Source: Beverwykella pulmonaria (Eukaryota > Ascomycota > Dothideomycetes > Pleosporales > Melanommataceae). Taken from it: DNA of 64,000 bases. The first letter of the stretch is position 1. The number at the start of each line of letters is the position of its first letter. Position numbers and translations under genes: made by a program. The notes under the pieces are model-generated. The model worked only from the letters and a program-made list of their open reading frames with translations. It was not told the origin of the DNA and made no database searches. The stretch lies in contig BCHH01000009.1 of assembly GCA_001599595.1 (NCBI GenBank), forward strand, positions 1,862,503 through 1,926,502. Reading direction: 5' to 3'. Below, piece by piece: positions 12,222 to 22,876 of the stretch.

Positions 12222-12805
12222 TCAGATGTAACCCCCGGCATGCTCAACTCCAATAAATAAACTCCGGGAACAAAGGATGGTACCCAAGGATATCAACTGG
12301 ACCACAGGCTGTTCCTCAATCTCCCTGCCCACTCGCTCAAACTCCACGCATAATCCGCCCTTGAGCTCCATTTCAAAGCCCATAATTCCCGGCAGTGAGA
12401 CAGGAACATCGAAGGTGCCGACAGCCGAGAGGTGTTTGCGGATTTTTACGTGTGATGGCTGTGGGAAGGCCTTCTAGGGCTGCGCGGAGTTGATCTTGTA
12501 GATGTGTGTTGGCGGAAGGTTCTAGTCGCTGAGGTGGTACGGGCATTGAGGCTCGCCATGTTTTTTGGTACCTCGGCCGGGAAATGGTGGTTTAGGCCTA
12601 GGGTTGGTATTGTGGCGTTTGGGGGTTTGGAGGTCAATTTGCAGGAGACCGTCTTTACACCGTCTCTAACCCAGCTCACAAAATCTACATCTGCCGCTGT
12701 TTTTACAGTTATATTGCTGGACTTACCGCCCGACGAGTCGTGCTTGCGATGAACCTTGGCCGTGCCCGTCTCCTTGTTGCACTTCCTGTCTGAGTTGTTG
12801 GTCAT
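12222..12805 (-). CDS. Unrecognised gene candidate, probably multi-exon or decayed
   Basis: Two coding-like stretches occur on the minus strand. The upstream one begins at an ATG at 12805 (MTNNSDRKC...) and contains a WVRDGVKTVSCKLTSKPPNA segment after a possible GTAAGT intron. The downstream one, 12474 to 12222, is in another frame and includes VKIRKHLSAVGTFDVPVSLP and a GGLCVEFERVG stretch before a stop. A splice from a GTACCA donor near 12570 to a CCCACAG acceptor near 12465 would join them. The family is not recognised, and the donor is weak, so it may equally be a relic. It is convergent with AIM41. Confidence 0.35.
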
Positions 12806-14443
12806 GAGTTGTCGTGCTTGTGAATGTAAAAATTAGATGCCGGCTTATCGCCGCCGCCTCCTTGGTGCAATGCTCCTTTCACCGCCTGCTACACAGGCGC
12901 AGTCAGGGAATCCAGGGGGCCCAGACCGTGCAGATTGAAACCGCATTTCTCGAGCTAGCTTGATGGCTGCTGCTGATGCCCCGATATCGAAAATCATGAG
13001 AGTGAGGAGCTGCTTCATTTTGGCGTGATGGTGGTAGAAACTAATGGTGACAGAAATGACTTGAGAATAAAAGTGATATCGCAGGGGAAAGGGAGGTTGG
13101 TGTGTTGAGGAACAAAGCTTTACGTGATATGTGGAAGAACTAAAGTGCATTCCAGTTTGAGTGAGGGGCTAGGCTCAACTGATCACTGACATCCCGGGAT
13201 GACACCTTAGTCCTATTGCTATTTTCTTAAATGAATAAAAAGTCCGACTTAGCCCTGAGGGCGTTTGCCCAAAATATTCACCAAGTCGTCCAGATATGCG
13301 AAGTTGAGTTTTTTTTTGGAGAATGATACAGGTGATGGTCAAGCCGATACGGTTATCCGAGCGAGGAAAACAACTAATTCCGGTCTACGGTTGTCATGTA
13401 TCAGCCTTCTCAAAGTCTTGTGGGACCAATTATAGCTGCTACCGGCTTTCATACGATTAAGAATTGTTCTTTTGGGATTACCCCCGTGTTGAACAGTTAC
13501 CCTGCACAATACAACTCAGTCGCCCTAGGCTTGCATGTCGATGTTAGCCTTATTTGTCCGTGATTGCTCTTCCGTGTATAGAAGAATGCAAGCCCACGAG
13601 GCCTTGTCCGGTGAGTGCAAGCCCGTCGTGTGTTGGGACAATACCTTCTTCAGCCCAAGACGTACAGCTGTGGTGGTGAACATATGCAGCCTGGTCTTGC
13701 CATCGCGATGGTGGTGTTGTTGTAGGAGAATGAAGCGGGCTAACCGGCCTGGGAGCCAATCTTGTTTCGGGCGCAAAGCCGTTGACGTCATACCGCTTCC
13801 ACTTCATTCCCCTCGCAGCGCCATGCAGCACGCAACTCGAGGTTTCTTCTGCTCTGGCCAGGAAGCTCCAGGAAGGGATGCCCATGGAGGCGAGATGGCC
13901 AACACCGAGGCACCCCTAGCATGTACACCGGAAGGTCTTTGCGGCCTGCCTTGCAATTGCCCAAGCGGCATCTGTGCTGCCTCCCCGCAGACCGTGCTCG
14001 AAGTGTGGCCGTCGCCCAACAGCGATGCCCAAGAGAGTTTCAATGTGATTCTGGCGATACGACCTCTGCAACAAGATTGATACCTGAATGCATGTTCAAA
14101 CGACTTCTCCCGCCGGCCATCAAGCGTTGGCGCGGGCTGACCCTGGTTAACGCAGGGCGTCGATGACGATGACGAAGCCCTGCGCATTTGCTCAAGAAGT
14201 TGGCCGCATCCGCACCACCAACTCTCCTTTTTTAGAGTGCAACCTGACCATCCAGCACGCAGCGCCCACCGTCCGCCGTGCTAGCGCAAACATTCACATA
14301 AAGCCGTGCCCACACCAATTCACCACCCTTCTTCTCGTCACTCGCGACCCCCTCCTCTTCGACTGTTCTTCGACTGCCCCGCTCCCCACAACATTGGCCT
14401 CCGTCATCGACGTTAGTGTTGTTCACCACCCAACCGCTTCAAG
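12806..14443. other. No firm gene; leader region of the DUF8035-like gene
   Basis: Overlapping open frames exist on both strands at 13.5-14.2 kb, but none has protein-like composition or a family motif. A short minus-strand frame near 12850-13020 starts with a weakly hydrophobic segment (MKQLLTLMIFDIGASAAA), which could hint at a small secreted protein, but nothing else supports it. The last ~250 bp are CT-rich and look like a fungal 5' leader ahead of the ATG at 14444. Confidence 0.45.
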
Positions 14444-15984
14444 ATGTACCGAGCATCCACCGGAGACCTCAGCTTTCACGACGACCCGCCCATGCGCGGT
14501 GGCGGAGAACGCTGGGACCGCGACCGCTTTGAGCGCATGAGGGGTGGCGGTAGACGGGGTCCCCCAGGCCGCGATGTTGACGAACACTTCCGCTTTCAGG
14601 AGCACGACCGCTTTCCCGGTGGCCACCGAGACATCGACGTCCACGAGGACTACAACCGCCGTGGTTCTCGAGTTGCCGAACGCGAACGATTCCGTGAAGA
14701 CGAATTCATCGACCGGCCTGGCCGCCGCCGAACCGAAATCTTCGACGACCTTACTCCATCCGAAGTAGCGAACCGCACACTCGCTCCCTATCGACGAAAG
14801 TCCATCGTAGAGGACAATGTCGAAATCGCCGTTCGACGTCCCCAACGCCCCGGCTACATCCGACGCCAATCTTCTCTCGACACTTTCGACCGCCGACCCC
14901 TTCCGCGCTATGGCGAAATAGAGAGGGTCGACAGGATAGAGAGGGACGAATGGAGGCCGCCCACAAACGTCCCGATCCCGTTGCCCATTCGCGAACGACG
15001 ACGATCCCCTCCCCGCCGCTTCCGCGAGGACGATTACGAGGAAATCAGATACCGGGATGTCGAGCGAGAGCCGCGAAGAGGGAGAGAAGAAGTGGAAGAA
15101 TTCCGCGAGGTGGAAGTCAAGCGAGAGAAGAGCAAAGTGCGTCGCAGCCGCAGCCGCGCTGCACGGTCTGTCCGCAGCTCTTCGTCCTCAAGCTTCGAGG
15201 AAATTTCCCCGGTGCGATCGGCTATCGGAAGACGCGGCAAGACGAAGATGCCCAAGCGCCTGGTGAAGAAACAGGCCGTAATCGAACTCGGCTATCCATT
15301 CGAGGAAGACGTAAGTTCGACCCTGTGACATTTGGATCACCTTCTGACCAAGTTAGGACGACTTCATTATTGTTAAGCGAGCGCTGGAGAAGGAGCATAT
15401 TGATGAAATAATCAAGATCAGCGAAAATTACAAAGAGGGTACGATGATCTCTGAACTCAGCTTATGGAGGTTCTTGCTAATTCGGAACAGAGAAAACCAC
15501 TTACGTATACGAGGAGAAGAAAGAAGTCGTCGAAGCCCTTCCTCCACCACCTCCTCCGCCCCCACCACCAGAGTTCTTTGCTCCTCCTCCACCACCCCCA
15601 CCAGCGAGCGTCGTACACTCTGTCCACTCGCACCATACGCATGTGCCAGCGCCGCCGCCACCACCTACCGTGCACTATACTCAGTCAGTACGCAGTGTTT
15701 CGCCGTCTCGCCATGGCCACGAAGTATACGAAGAGCGAATCGAGGAGTCCAACCACATTGGCGGGCCCCTGACCGTCCTTATTCCCGATGAGCGGCGAAT
15801 GATGACCCGCTCGGAACGAGACATCAAGGAGGAGATCAGAATGCTGGAGTCAGAGCGACGAATGCTCAAGTACGAGCGAGAAGGCGACTTCGAAATTATC
15901 GAGCGAAGAGAACCTCGCAGGGAGGTCATCCGCGTCGACAAGGACCGAAAGGGTAGGTTAGCCCTTGTCCGCTCGGCCCATTAG
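14444..15984 (+). CDS. Arg-rich DUF8035-like fungal protein
   Basis: Three exons (14444-15310, 15357-15438, 15491-15984) give about 480 aa. The first 280 residues are low-complexity and strongly charged, with many RER/RRG/RDR repeats and an RS-like stretch (RRSRSRAARSVRSSSSSS). A compact conserved core follows: MPKRLVKKQAVIELGYPFEED, then FIIVKRALEKEHIDEIIKIS after intron 1. Next come two poly-Pro blocks and a conserved LTVLIPDERRM / RSERDIKEEIRMLESERRML coiled segment. I recall this arrangement from fungal DUF8035 proteins, whose function is unknown; RS and RGG-like composition suggests RNA association, but that is inference. The C-terminus has two credible versions: read-through to 15984, or splicing 15953-16008 to end at 16064. 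Confidence 0.75.
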
Positions 15985-16378
15985 GGACGGAATTGATGCT
16001 CTGGATAGTACGAAAACGGCCAAACCCGAAGCTTGTAGCGGCAGCCATGGCCACCCTCGTCTGAGGGACCGATCGACTTCTCGATTTTCCACTCGATCCA
16101 ACTATTTCGGCCCGGAGGGATTTGTATTCTATTTTTTGACAAGACCACGACCAATGCTTGGGTTTATTCTTGATTTGATTTTGATAAGAGGAGCTATGCT
16201 ACCGGTCTTTCTCTCTTTTCTACATAAGTAGCTCTGTGAGCACTGCATTCGTTGGTTTGATGGCTTTGGCGCAAGTATACAGGTATAGGCTGGAGGAGCA
16301 GGCGGGTTTTTTTGGTCCCACGTAGGATACCGTGGGGCCAGATCATGAGTTCTACGATGAAATTCCAAACAATTAAAC

Positions 16379-16463
16379 GCTCTCAAGACTGTAAATGCTC
16401 TCAAGACTGTAAATGCTCTCAAGACTGTAAATGCTCTCAAGACTGTAAATGCTCTCAAGACTG
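16379..16463 (+). repeat. 18-bp tandem repeat, 4.7 copies
   Basis: The unit GCTCTCAAGACTGTAAAT is repeated perfectly four times (16379-16450), followed by a 13-nt partial copy. It lies about 110 bp upstream of the ARV1 start codon, so it is in or near that promoter. Perfect copies imply recent expansion. Each unit carries TCAAGACTG, which could be a repeated factor site, but no known factor is assigned. Confidence 0.95.
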
Positions 16464-16570
16464 ATAATTTGAGTGTTGCCTTGTGCTCTCGGATTTAACT
16501 CACTAGCTTCCCAAAACTCCGAAGATCCCCAAACTCCACCTCACCTCTCCCCTCTGCCAACTCCCCGCAA

Positions 16571-17599
16571 ATGCCCATCTGCATCGAATGTCGGTACCCG
16601 GTCAAAACGCTCTACACAGAATACAGCAAAGCCGATGACCGCTCGCTAGGAAAGGGCGTCCGACTAACGCAATGTCCACGTTGCAAGCGGTTCGCGGACA
16701 AATACGTCGAGCATGATTTCGTCGTGTTATTCATTGATCTGGTGTTGATCAAGCCGCAGGTGAGTATGCACACGAGTCTGCCTATGCCAAGCTCATATTT
16801 ATCATGTAATAGCTAATTGAGTACATGGCAGGTCTATAGACATCTCCTCTTCAACCGCCTGGGGCGCGACGACGACAAATTCGACGTGCGCCTTCCCCCC
16901 ACCATTTACCCCAAATACTAATCGCCACAGCGCTCCATCCTCCGCCTCGGCGTGCTCCTCCTCCTCTTCGACGTGTACCTCACCTGGGCGCGGATAGAAA
17001 AGCTGTCCCTCCCCCCCAACTCGCCCTACGCCGCCTCGACGCTCCCGCCCCACGAAGCACACACCAACGCCGCCTTATTGCAAGCACAGCCGTTGATACT
17101 ACAGTACTTATTCTTTCTTCTGCTCGTCTGCAGCTCTACGCTCGCGTTCCACTTGCCTATCCGGCTCCTGTGCTCGTTTTCGCCGACGAAATTACCGCCT
17201 ACACTGGCAAAGATGTATAGGAGGTTGATACCGGCGTACCCACACCCCACGCCCCTTAGTACCGCGCTGCTCGTCTCGTCGTGCACCAAATTATTCCCCA
17301 TCTTGCTGATCATATGGGAGTATGATTTGCCTTCTTCTGCGACGGCGGTGTCCTGGGCCGTGATTGCGAATAATGTGGCCGCGCTGGAGATTCTTATGGA
17401 TTGTGGATATGTGAGAGCGGGCGTGTTGGTGGGTGTGGGCGCGGGGTTAAGGAGTTTGGTCGCGAATTTTGTGCTCAGGGGGGCTGGGTTGGGGACCGGG
17501 TGGGGGGATGGGACGGCCGGGTTGGGAGACGTGGATGCGCTTGTCGGGGTGGTGAGGGGGGGAGTAAGGTGGGTTGGAGAGGTGCTGGGGAAGGGGTAG
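16571..17599 (+). CDS. ARV1: ARV1 lipid/sterol homeostasis protein
   Basis: ER membrane protein of 303 aa in three exons (16571-16759, 16832-16885, 16931-17599), all phase 0. The N-terminus is the ARV1 homology domain: CIECRYPV and CPRCKRFADKY form two CxxC pairs, probably binding zinc, followed by the VEHDFVVLFIDLVLIKPQVYRHLLFNR signature, which spans intron 1. The second intron is only 45 nt. The remainder has four or more hydrophobic helices. ARV1 is needed for normal sterol distribution and GPI-anchor/sphingolipid metabolism in yeast. The 3' end is Gly-rich and faces VMA9 across about 400 bp. Confidence 0.92.
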
Positions 17600-18008
17600 A
17601 GGTGCTGCGGATCTACAGGGTCATGCTTGGTGAGGGTTGTAGAAAAGGATAGAGGATACGTCCACAGCTTTAGGAAGTCTTTACACCAAAACGACGGTGT
17701 AGAAACCCAAACATTCAACATCTCATGTCGAAAATAAGTAAGGATTACAACGGCTTTCCGTAATATATATACAGTCCTATCAAATCCATCCCTATCCCGC
17801 TCCAGCTCAGTGCCTATACATCCATAGTACAATCAATTCCTGCTCCAGTCTTAGACCCGTTCGCTATCTCTGGACTTCCTCCAGTCTCCCTAACGTGGCA
17901 TGTGTATGCGCTTCCATGCCTTCCCATGCCGCAAAAGGTGCTCTGTACTCCCAGGCTGTTTCACTACCACTTGGCTGCCTCCTTCCACCGGGATGTAATT
18001 GTGTGTCA

Positions 18009-18666
18009 CTAACCGCCGATTTCGCTGTCGGGGCGGAGCTTGTATCGGATAGGCGAGATAAGGGGGTGTAGTTGTGCAAGAAAGGTGATTACTATTACCG
18101 ATTATGGTCAGCGGCTGATTTCTTCACATGCGCGAAATGTGAGGTGGGTTTGGAAGCGCCCACGAATTGGCTGAGGTGCCACGACCGATGCTATAATTGG
18201 AAGATTGATTGGGCAGCGGGGTCTAGACTTCGAGATGACTGAAGGCGCCTAGTAGAGGTGGCATGGTATTGGGAACTGGGAGCTGCGAGTGTAGCAAGGC
18301 GCGGGAGTATGTATACGAAACACCACTCACCCCACATAAGGTACATTGCGACTGCCGAGAGCAACAGCGTAGATCTCCAGATACTGTTTCCATCAAATCA
18401 GCGAGTATTCTTGAAGCTCAACGTCTATATTCTGAGTATCGCGGGTTGTCTGGAAGCTGGCTGTATACATCGGAGGCACCGGCGGTGACCTCCCTGTGAG
18501 AGGAATCAGGCGGACGTACGTTTGACTATCGCCTTTCGGCGCGCCGAACCATGCTCCTGCACAGAAGATGGCGACGATGATTAGCCCAATGAAGGGAGCC
18601 CAGCTGGAGCTGTTAGCCTATCTGTCTGCCTCGCGCAGGCCAAAAGGAGTTGTACCCGTTTGCCAT
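18009..18666 (-). CDS. VMA9: V-type ATPase subunit e (Vma9), four small exons
   Basis: Rebuilt by hand from splice sites: 18666-18656 (only 11 nt), 18609-18520, 18383-18331, 18091-18009, giving 78 aa. The joined protein begins MANGSSWAPFIGLIIVAIFC, then AWFGAPKGDSQTIWRSTLLL, a second hydrophobic helix ending MYLMWVITFLAQLHPLI, and a short basic/acidic tail. That is the length and order of the Vma9/ATP6V0E family: two membrane helices, a PKG(E/D)xQ loop and a Trp-Arg-Ser motif. Subunit e belongs to the membrane Vo sector and is needed for assembly of the proton pump. Introns of 46, 136 and 239 nt make up most of the locus, so no exon stands out as an open frame. Confidence 0.88.
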
Positions 18667-21240
18667 GACCGCTGGAATCGTGTGCGCGAGATATATGCTG
18701 ATGGTATTCTGGGCCCAGAGATTCGAAGCGCAAGGCGTACTCGTGAGGATGTGGCGTGGAGTCGGTGTCGAGGGGTTTGTTCAGTGGTGAGTGCTGAGCT
18801 TGAGCTTGCATTGATGATGCAGTTTGGGTCTGACTACGCTAACCTCATTTTGGTAAGGCTGACCCTAGGTTGCAAGTCCTCCTGCCGTCTTTGATTCAAC
18901 CTCATCAATAGCCTTTTAAAGGTTCGCTACGAGAAACTCAAAGTGTCGACTCTTACAACGGTCACATGGTGGTGTTGAAGGATTTCATCCATTCCTCTTT
19001 TGATTCTAGGTAATCGTAGCCCCCTGGTTTTATATAAAACTCCCCAACCATGTTTCCGCCTCACTCTCAGGAGCAAGGTCAATATATGCCTTGAGATCTC
19101 CGCGGATACCAATCCTATCCACTTTTCTTTTCTTGTGGTCAGACGGGCCGGAGTACTTAAGCGGGGACTCTCCCAGTGTCGAATCCAGGTTTCCTTCACT
19201 CTAAATACCCTCAGCACGATACAACGCTGCTTTCCCACTCTTTCTTTGGCAATGCCAATGCTAGCACAGGAAGGTTCAAAGTATGCTTATGCCTAGGATT
19301 CCATCTCCAAGTCTATGACTAGGCCAACGTGGTCTTCCCGAACCTGTCTGCTCCGTCGGTGAATATCGGCCTCTTAAACGTCCCTCTGGCTCTCACTGAC
19401 ACAGCTTATTTCGATCAGGGCCAGTTGATGCTTATGTATCGAAGGTGAGGAAACCGGTCAGCTCGGTCTTAATGTCAAGAGCAGCCTCGTAAGTGCAACC
19501 GACCTACATGGATAGTATGCTTCAGCCGCAGACCGGTATAGGTTCGTACATCCCAGCATTATCAAAAACTCATATTATTACGTCTCGCTTCTGCCCATAA
19601 ACACAATTGAGCCTGAATCTTGCTGACCGATTCCAGGTTCATGTTCGTGAAGTGATTAGCTTTTGCTGCTGCATAGCCGAGCCTACATGCAGGTGATGAG
19701 CGAGCAGCTACAACCGTTTCCCACTTAGCGATCGGCACTTTGACTTTAACATGTCAAAATTCCAAGAGCTATTCTTCTGGAGGTTTCTCGGTCTGGTTTT
19801 TCGAGTGAGCTGGATTCTGGAATCTGGACGCCTGAAGTCGGAGCATGTGCTCACCGTCTTCCGAAATCGGATGTATCTCCAGGCTTCTTTTCAAGGCGGG
19901 GCGTCCTATCGTATCACAACGCAATGCTGGAGGGTCTGGCCTAAGCTCATTTCCCCGCGATGGTCTATATAGCTTATGCTATCCGAACGAATAGCACGAG
20001 TCCAGCGTATGGTCGAAATCTTCGATATTCATTCAAGGCCAGTCCTTATTCCATAGAACCAATTGAAATTCCAATTACCCATGCACCCGCTGTCTCTTCC
20101 TGCTGGCCCAGACAACATACGGGAATAACCAAGCCCATGGGTTTCTCTGCCGTCCTCCCCGCGGTATTGCTCTCTGCTTCCGAGATTATCACTGCACGAC
20201 GGGCCTAGCTACTTCTCAATCGGCCGAACAAATTTAATGCGTCCCGCTTCACTTTTAAAAGACCACCATTGGATAGGTGGGTATCGCCGCGTCAGTATGT
20301 GCCCTGCATCAGGTTTGCTCACGTTGTCATGGTTCTCCAAAGCTAACATTATGGCCAAAGATATTTCAGAGAGAGTGTCACAACATTTCAATTGCTTGAC
20401 GGATGTTACTCAGGCGTCTTCACTGGAAACACAAGCATTTGGTGAGTTACTCACACATTCTAGCATAGTATCTGTGTATCCCTAGAGTTTCTTTTTGCCA
20501 AGTACCGGGGATCTTCGGCTCTGTCAAAGTGAGGCTGTATGTGATCTGTAAATTGATGCTGTACTTGCTTTTGGCTTGCAGATCGTCTATCAACCCAGAG
20601 ACAGACAGCAAGTCGCGGTTGGCTGAACAGTGTCACAGTATCTGTTGGGAAGCGCAGCCACGTAAACCATTCAGTTCGATATGGCTTCAGTTACAAGAGA
20701 AAGAGGAGGATGTCAAGCTCTACATTAATGTAGGTGTTCCACTTCCATTGGACTTCTGACATTGACATGTTGAAGTTTTTTTAAATATTTCGATGATGCT
20801 GCTCTAAGGTGCCAGCAACGTCAGGATTGATGTGAGCATCGAGTTCATTGGCAGCCTTTATCTGGAGGCTTACTTGTTTGGCTGCGGACCAGCTTGATTA
20901 ACCCGCATGTCCAGCACGCCCCTCACTTACCGATGCTCTGGCTGCTGTAGACACAGAGCCAGCAATAGGAGCGAAGCACCTTCGCCTCACTCTCGGCCCA
21001 AGCAGGGCACTTCGTATGAGTGGGAGCCTTGTAATTCAGAGTTCCACAGATCTAGGGGTCGCATATATGCCTATCCAAGGTTGCATCAGCGACCATCTCG
21101 TGACAACTTACTTATAGAAGGTGGTCCTCCTTCCCAGAGTCTCAGCATCACAATCGGCTCATTTGAGTCCTTAGTGATTTCTTCTGTCCAATTTACCCCT
21201 CTGAAAGCCCAAATTCTTTTAAAAATAAAATAAAACTATC
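18667..21240. other. 2.6-kb gene-poor stretch
   Basis: Short frames occur on both strands but none has a recognisable motif, and I could not build a splice chain with coding-like exons. The last ~60 bp before 21241 are A/T-rich and end in a run of A residues, fitting the immediate 5' leader of the poly-proline gene. Confidence 0.45.
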
Positions 21241-22800
21241 ATGGAAAACGACGACATTGTCCTCATTGGCGACAATCCGATGACCGTGATCGCTTCGCCT
21301 TCTGAGCCAAGTTCTCTCCCGGCCCTGCCAGCACCGAGACGCCAGAAACGGGCTGATGACGACTTTGAGAATCCCAGTCCACCACCAACTCCAATGAACC
21401 AGACACATTCCCCTGGTTGCTCCTGCAAGTTGGCAATTCGGCCCAAAGTGGAATGCTTTCTCGCAGAACCTCCCCCACCACCGCCTCCAGACGATTACCC
21501 ATTTCGAAATTTGGTACAACGTTGTCCAAAATGTTTAAGTCCATCTTCCAGCCTTGGAGGGCCTTCTAAACCAGATGGTGCACGCTTGAGCTTTAAGCCG
21601 AATTCTCCATACAATCCACAACCATTCTGGATGGGATCGCAGCTACGTGAGAGCCCTCATGCTCCACCATATATGATGCCACCGCCAAACTTCAATAACT
21701 CGTTCCCACCACCTCCTCCACCTCCGCCGCCTCCGCCGCCTCCACCGCCTCCACCGCCTGTAAGTTTTTCGCCAATTCAGGCGCAGATCCTCAGAAACTA
21801 ACAATCGTTGAATAGCCACCACCTCCACCTCCTCCAGTGAGCTATCCACGACGAAATATTACCAACTGTATACTGATGTCTGACCAACAGCCGCCACCTC
21901 CTCCTCCTCCGCCTCCACCTCCTCCGCCGGTCAGTCTTTGCGTTGCAGATTTTCCTAGTACCTTTTCTTTTAGATTCTCACTAACATTCTCAACGCTAGC
22001 CTCCACCACCACCACCGCCTGGTATGTTCATGCCACAATCACTTGGAAGCTCAATAGGTGCTTCCGAGAACATATCAAGTCCTTCAAGATTGATCCCGGT
22101 CCGTTACTTCGGCGAGTCAAGTCTTGAAACAAGCCGCATAGTCTACATTAGTCCTTTTAAGCGGACCGTTTTTGTCACGTCACACAATGCCCACGCCGCG
22201 GACTTCTCACAGCACTTGTGGCTCTTCAAGCACGGCTGCTCCGACATCTGGTACGAGAAGCCTGCCAAGCCACTTCAGATGCAGCATATGGGATCAATGA
22301 TGGTCCACCCCGGAGCTAGAAATGATCTGCATCCCATTGCCCTTGAGATGCCGCGTGTGTGGTCCTCTGCTGCCCTGGCTACACCCACCGACGATGATAT
22401 CTACGACTGCACCGCCGACCACGCCCGCGACGACGATTTTATCGGACCATGCCATCAGTGCACTGAAGACAGATCTGAGGCCTTGGATGCAACAGACCTC
22501 GTCTACTATCTCGTAATTTCTACTTCACATTCGACTGATGGCATGTATGGTAGCCCCTATAATGGGAGTACACATTCCCACGGCAGGCAGATTTACAAGC
22601 TAGTCAAGTGCGGAAGCCGAGAGGCGGCGGCCGTGGAAGCTTTCTATATCTCGGGATGTAATGGCTGGAATGTGGTCTTCTCTTGTGTTGCACGTCTGGG
22701 TGAGACGTGGGAGGAGAGAGACGGGAAGACGGAGAGGGTGGATGCACTATGGAAACTTGCGGGGGAAAAGAGGGGCGACACGGTGAGAGTGTTCTACTAG
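21241..22800 (+). CDS. Poly-proline protein assembled from all-proline micro-exons
   Basis: Predicted 459 aa in four exons: 21241-21759, 21816-21836, 21891-21929, 22000-22800. Exon 1 gives an acidic N-terminus, a Cys-rich patch (GCSCKLAI, VECF, RCPKC) and ends in 18 prolines. Exon 2 is 7 codons and exon 3 is 13 codons, all proline; exon 4 starts with 7 more, so the mature run is 45 prolines. All three introns (56, 54, 70 nt) are phase 0 with good donors (GTAAGT, GTGAGC, GTCAGT) and CTAAC/CTGAC branch motifs. The C-terminal ~250 aa look globular (VRYFGESSLETSRIVYIS, KHGCSDIWYEKPAKPLQM) but match no family I know. Poly-Pro tracts bind profilin, SH3, WW or EVH1 domains; a signalling or cytoskeletal role is only inference. 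Confidence 0.75.
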
Positions 22801-22876
22801 GCGGGGAGAACGAGACGGAGGGGAAAGGAGAGGGGGAAGGAGACGCAGGGGAAAGGAGACGGAAGGGACGGAAGAG
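22800..22876 (+). repeat. Purine-rich tract with 12-bp direct repeat
   Basis: About 75 nt just past the poly-Pro stop codon are almost purely A and G on the plus strand. The 12-mer GGGGAAAGGAGA occurs at 22820-22831 and again at 22848-22859. Such homopurine tracts can form triplex DNA; in the transcript it would be a G-rich 3' UTR. Confidence 0.8.

Noticed and set aside
13535..14187. Overlapping frames on both strands ahead of the DUF8035-like gene
   Set aside because: Composition is not protein-like, no start context or splice chain, and the position fits a long 5' leader.
17864..18811. Small minus-strand frames around 18 kb as separate hypothetical genes
   Set aside because: They are fragments in the wrong phase of the spliced VMA9 gene or its 3' UTR.
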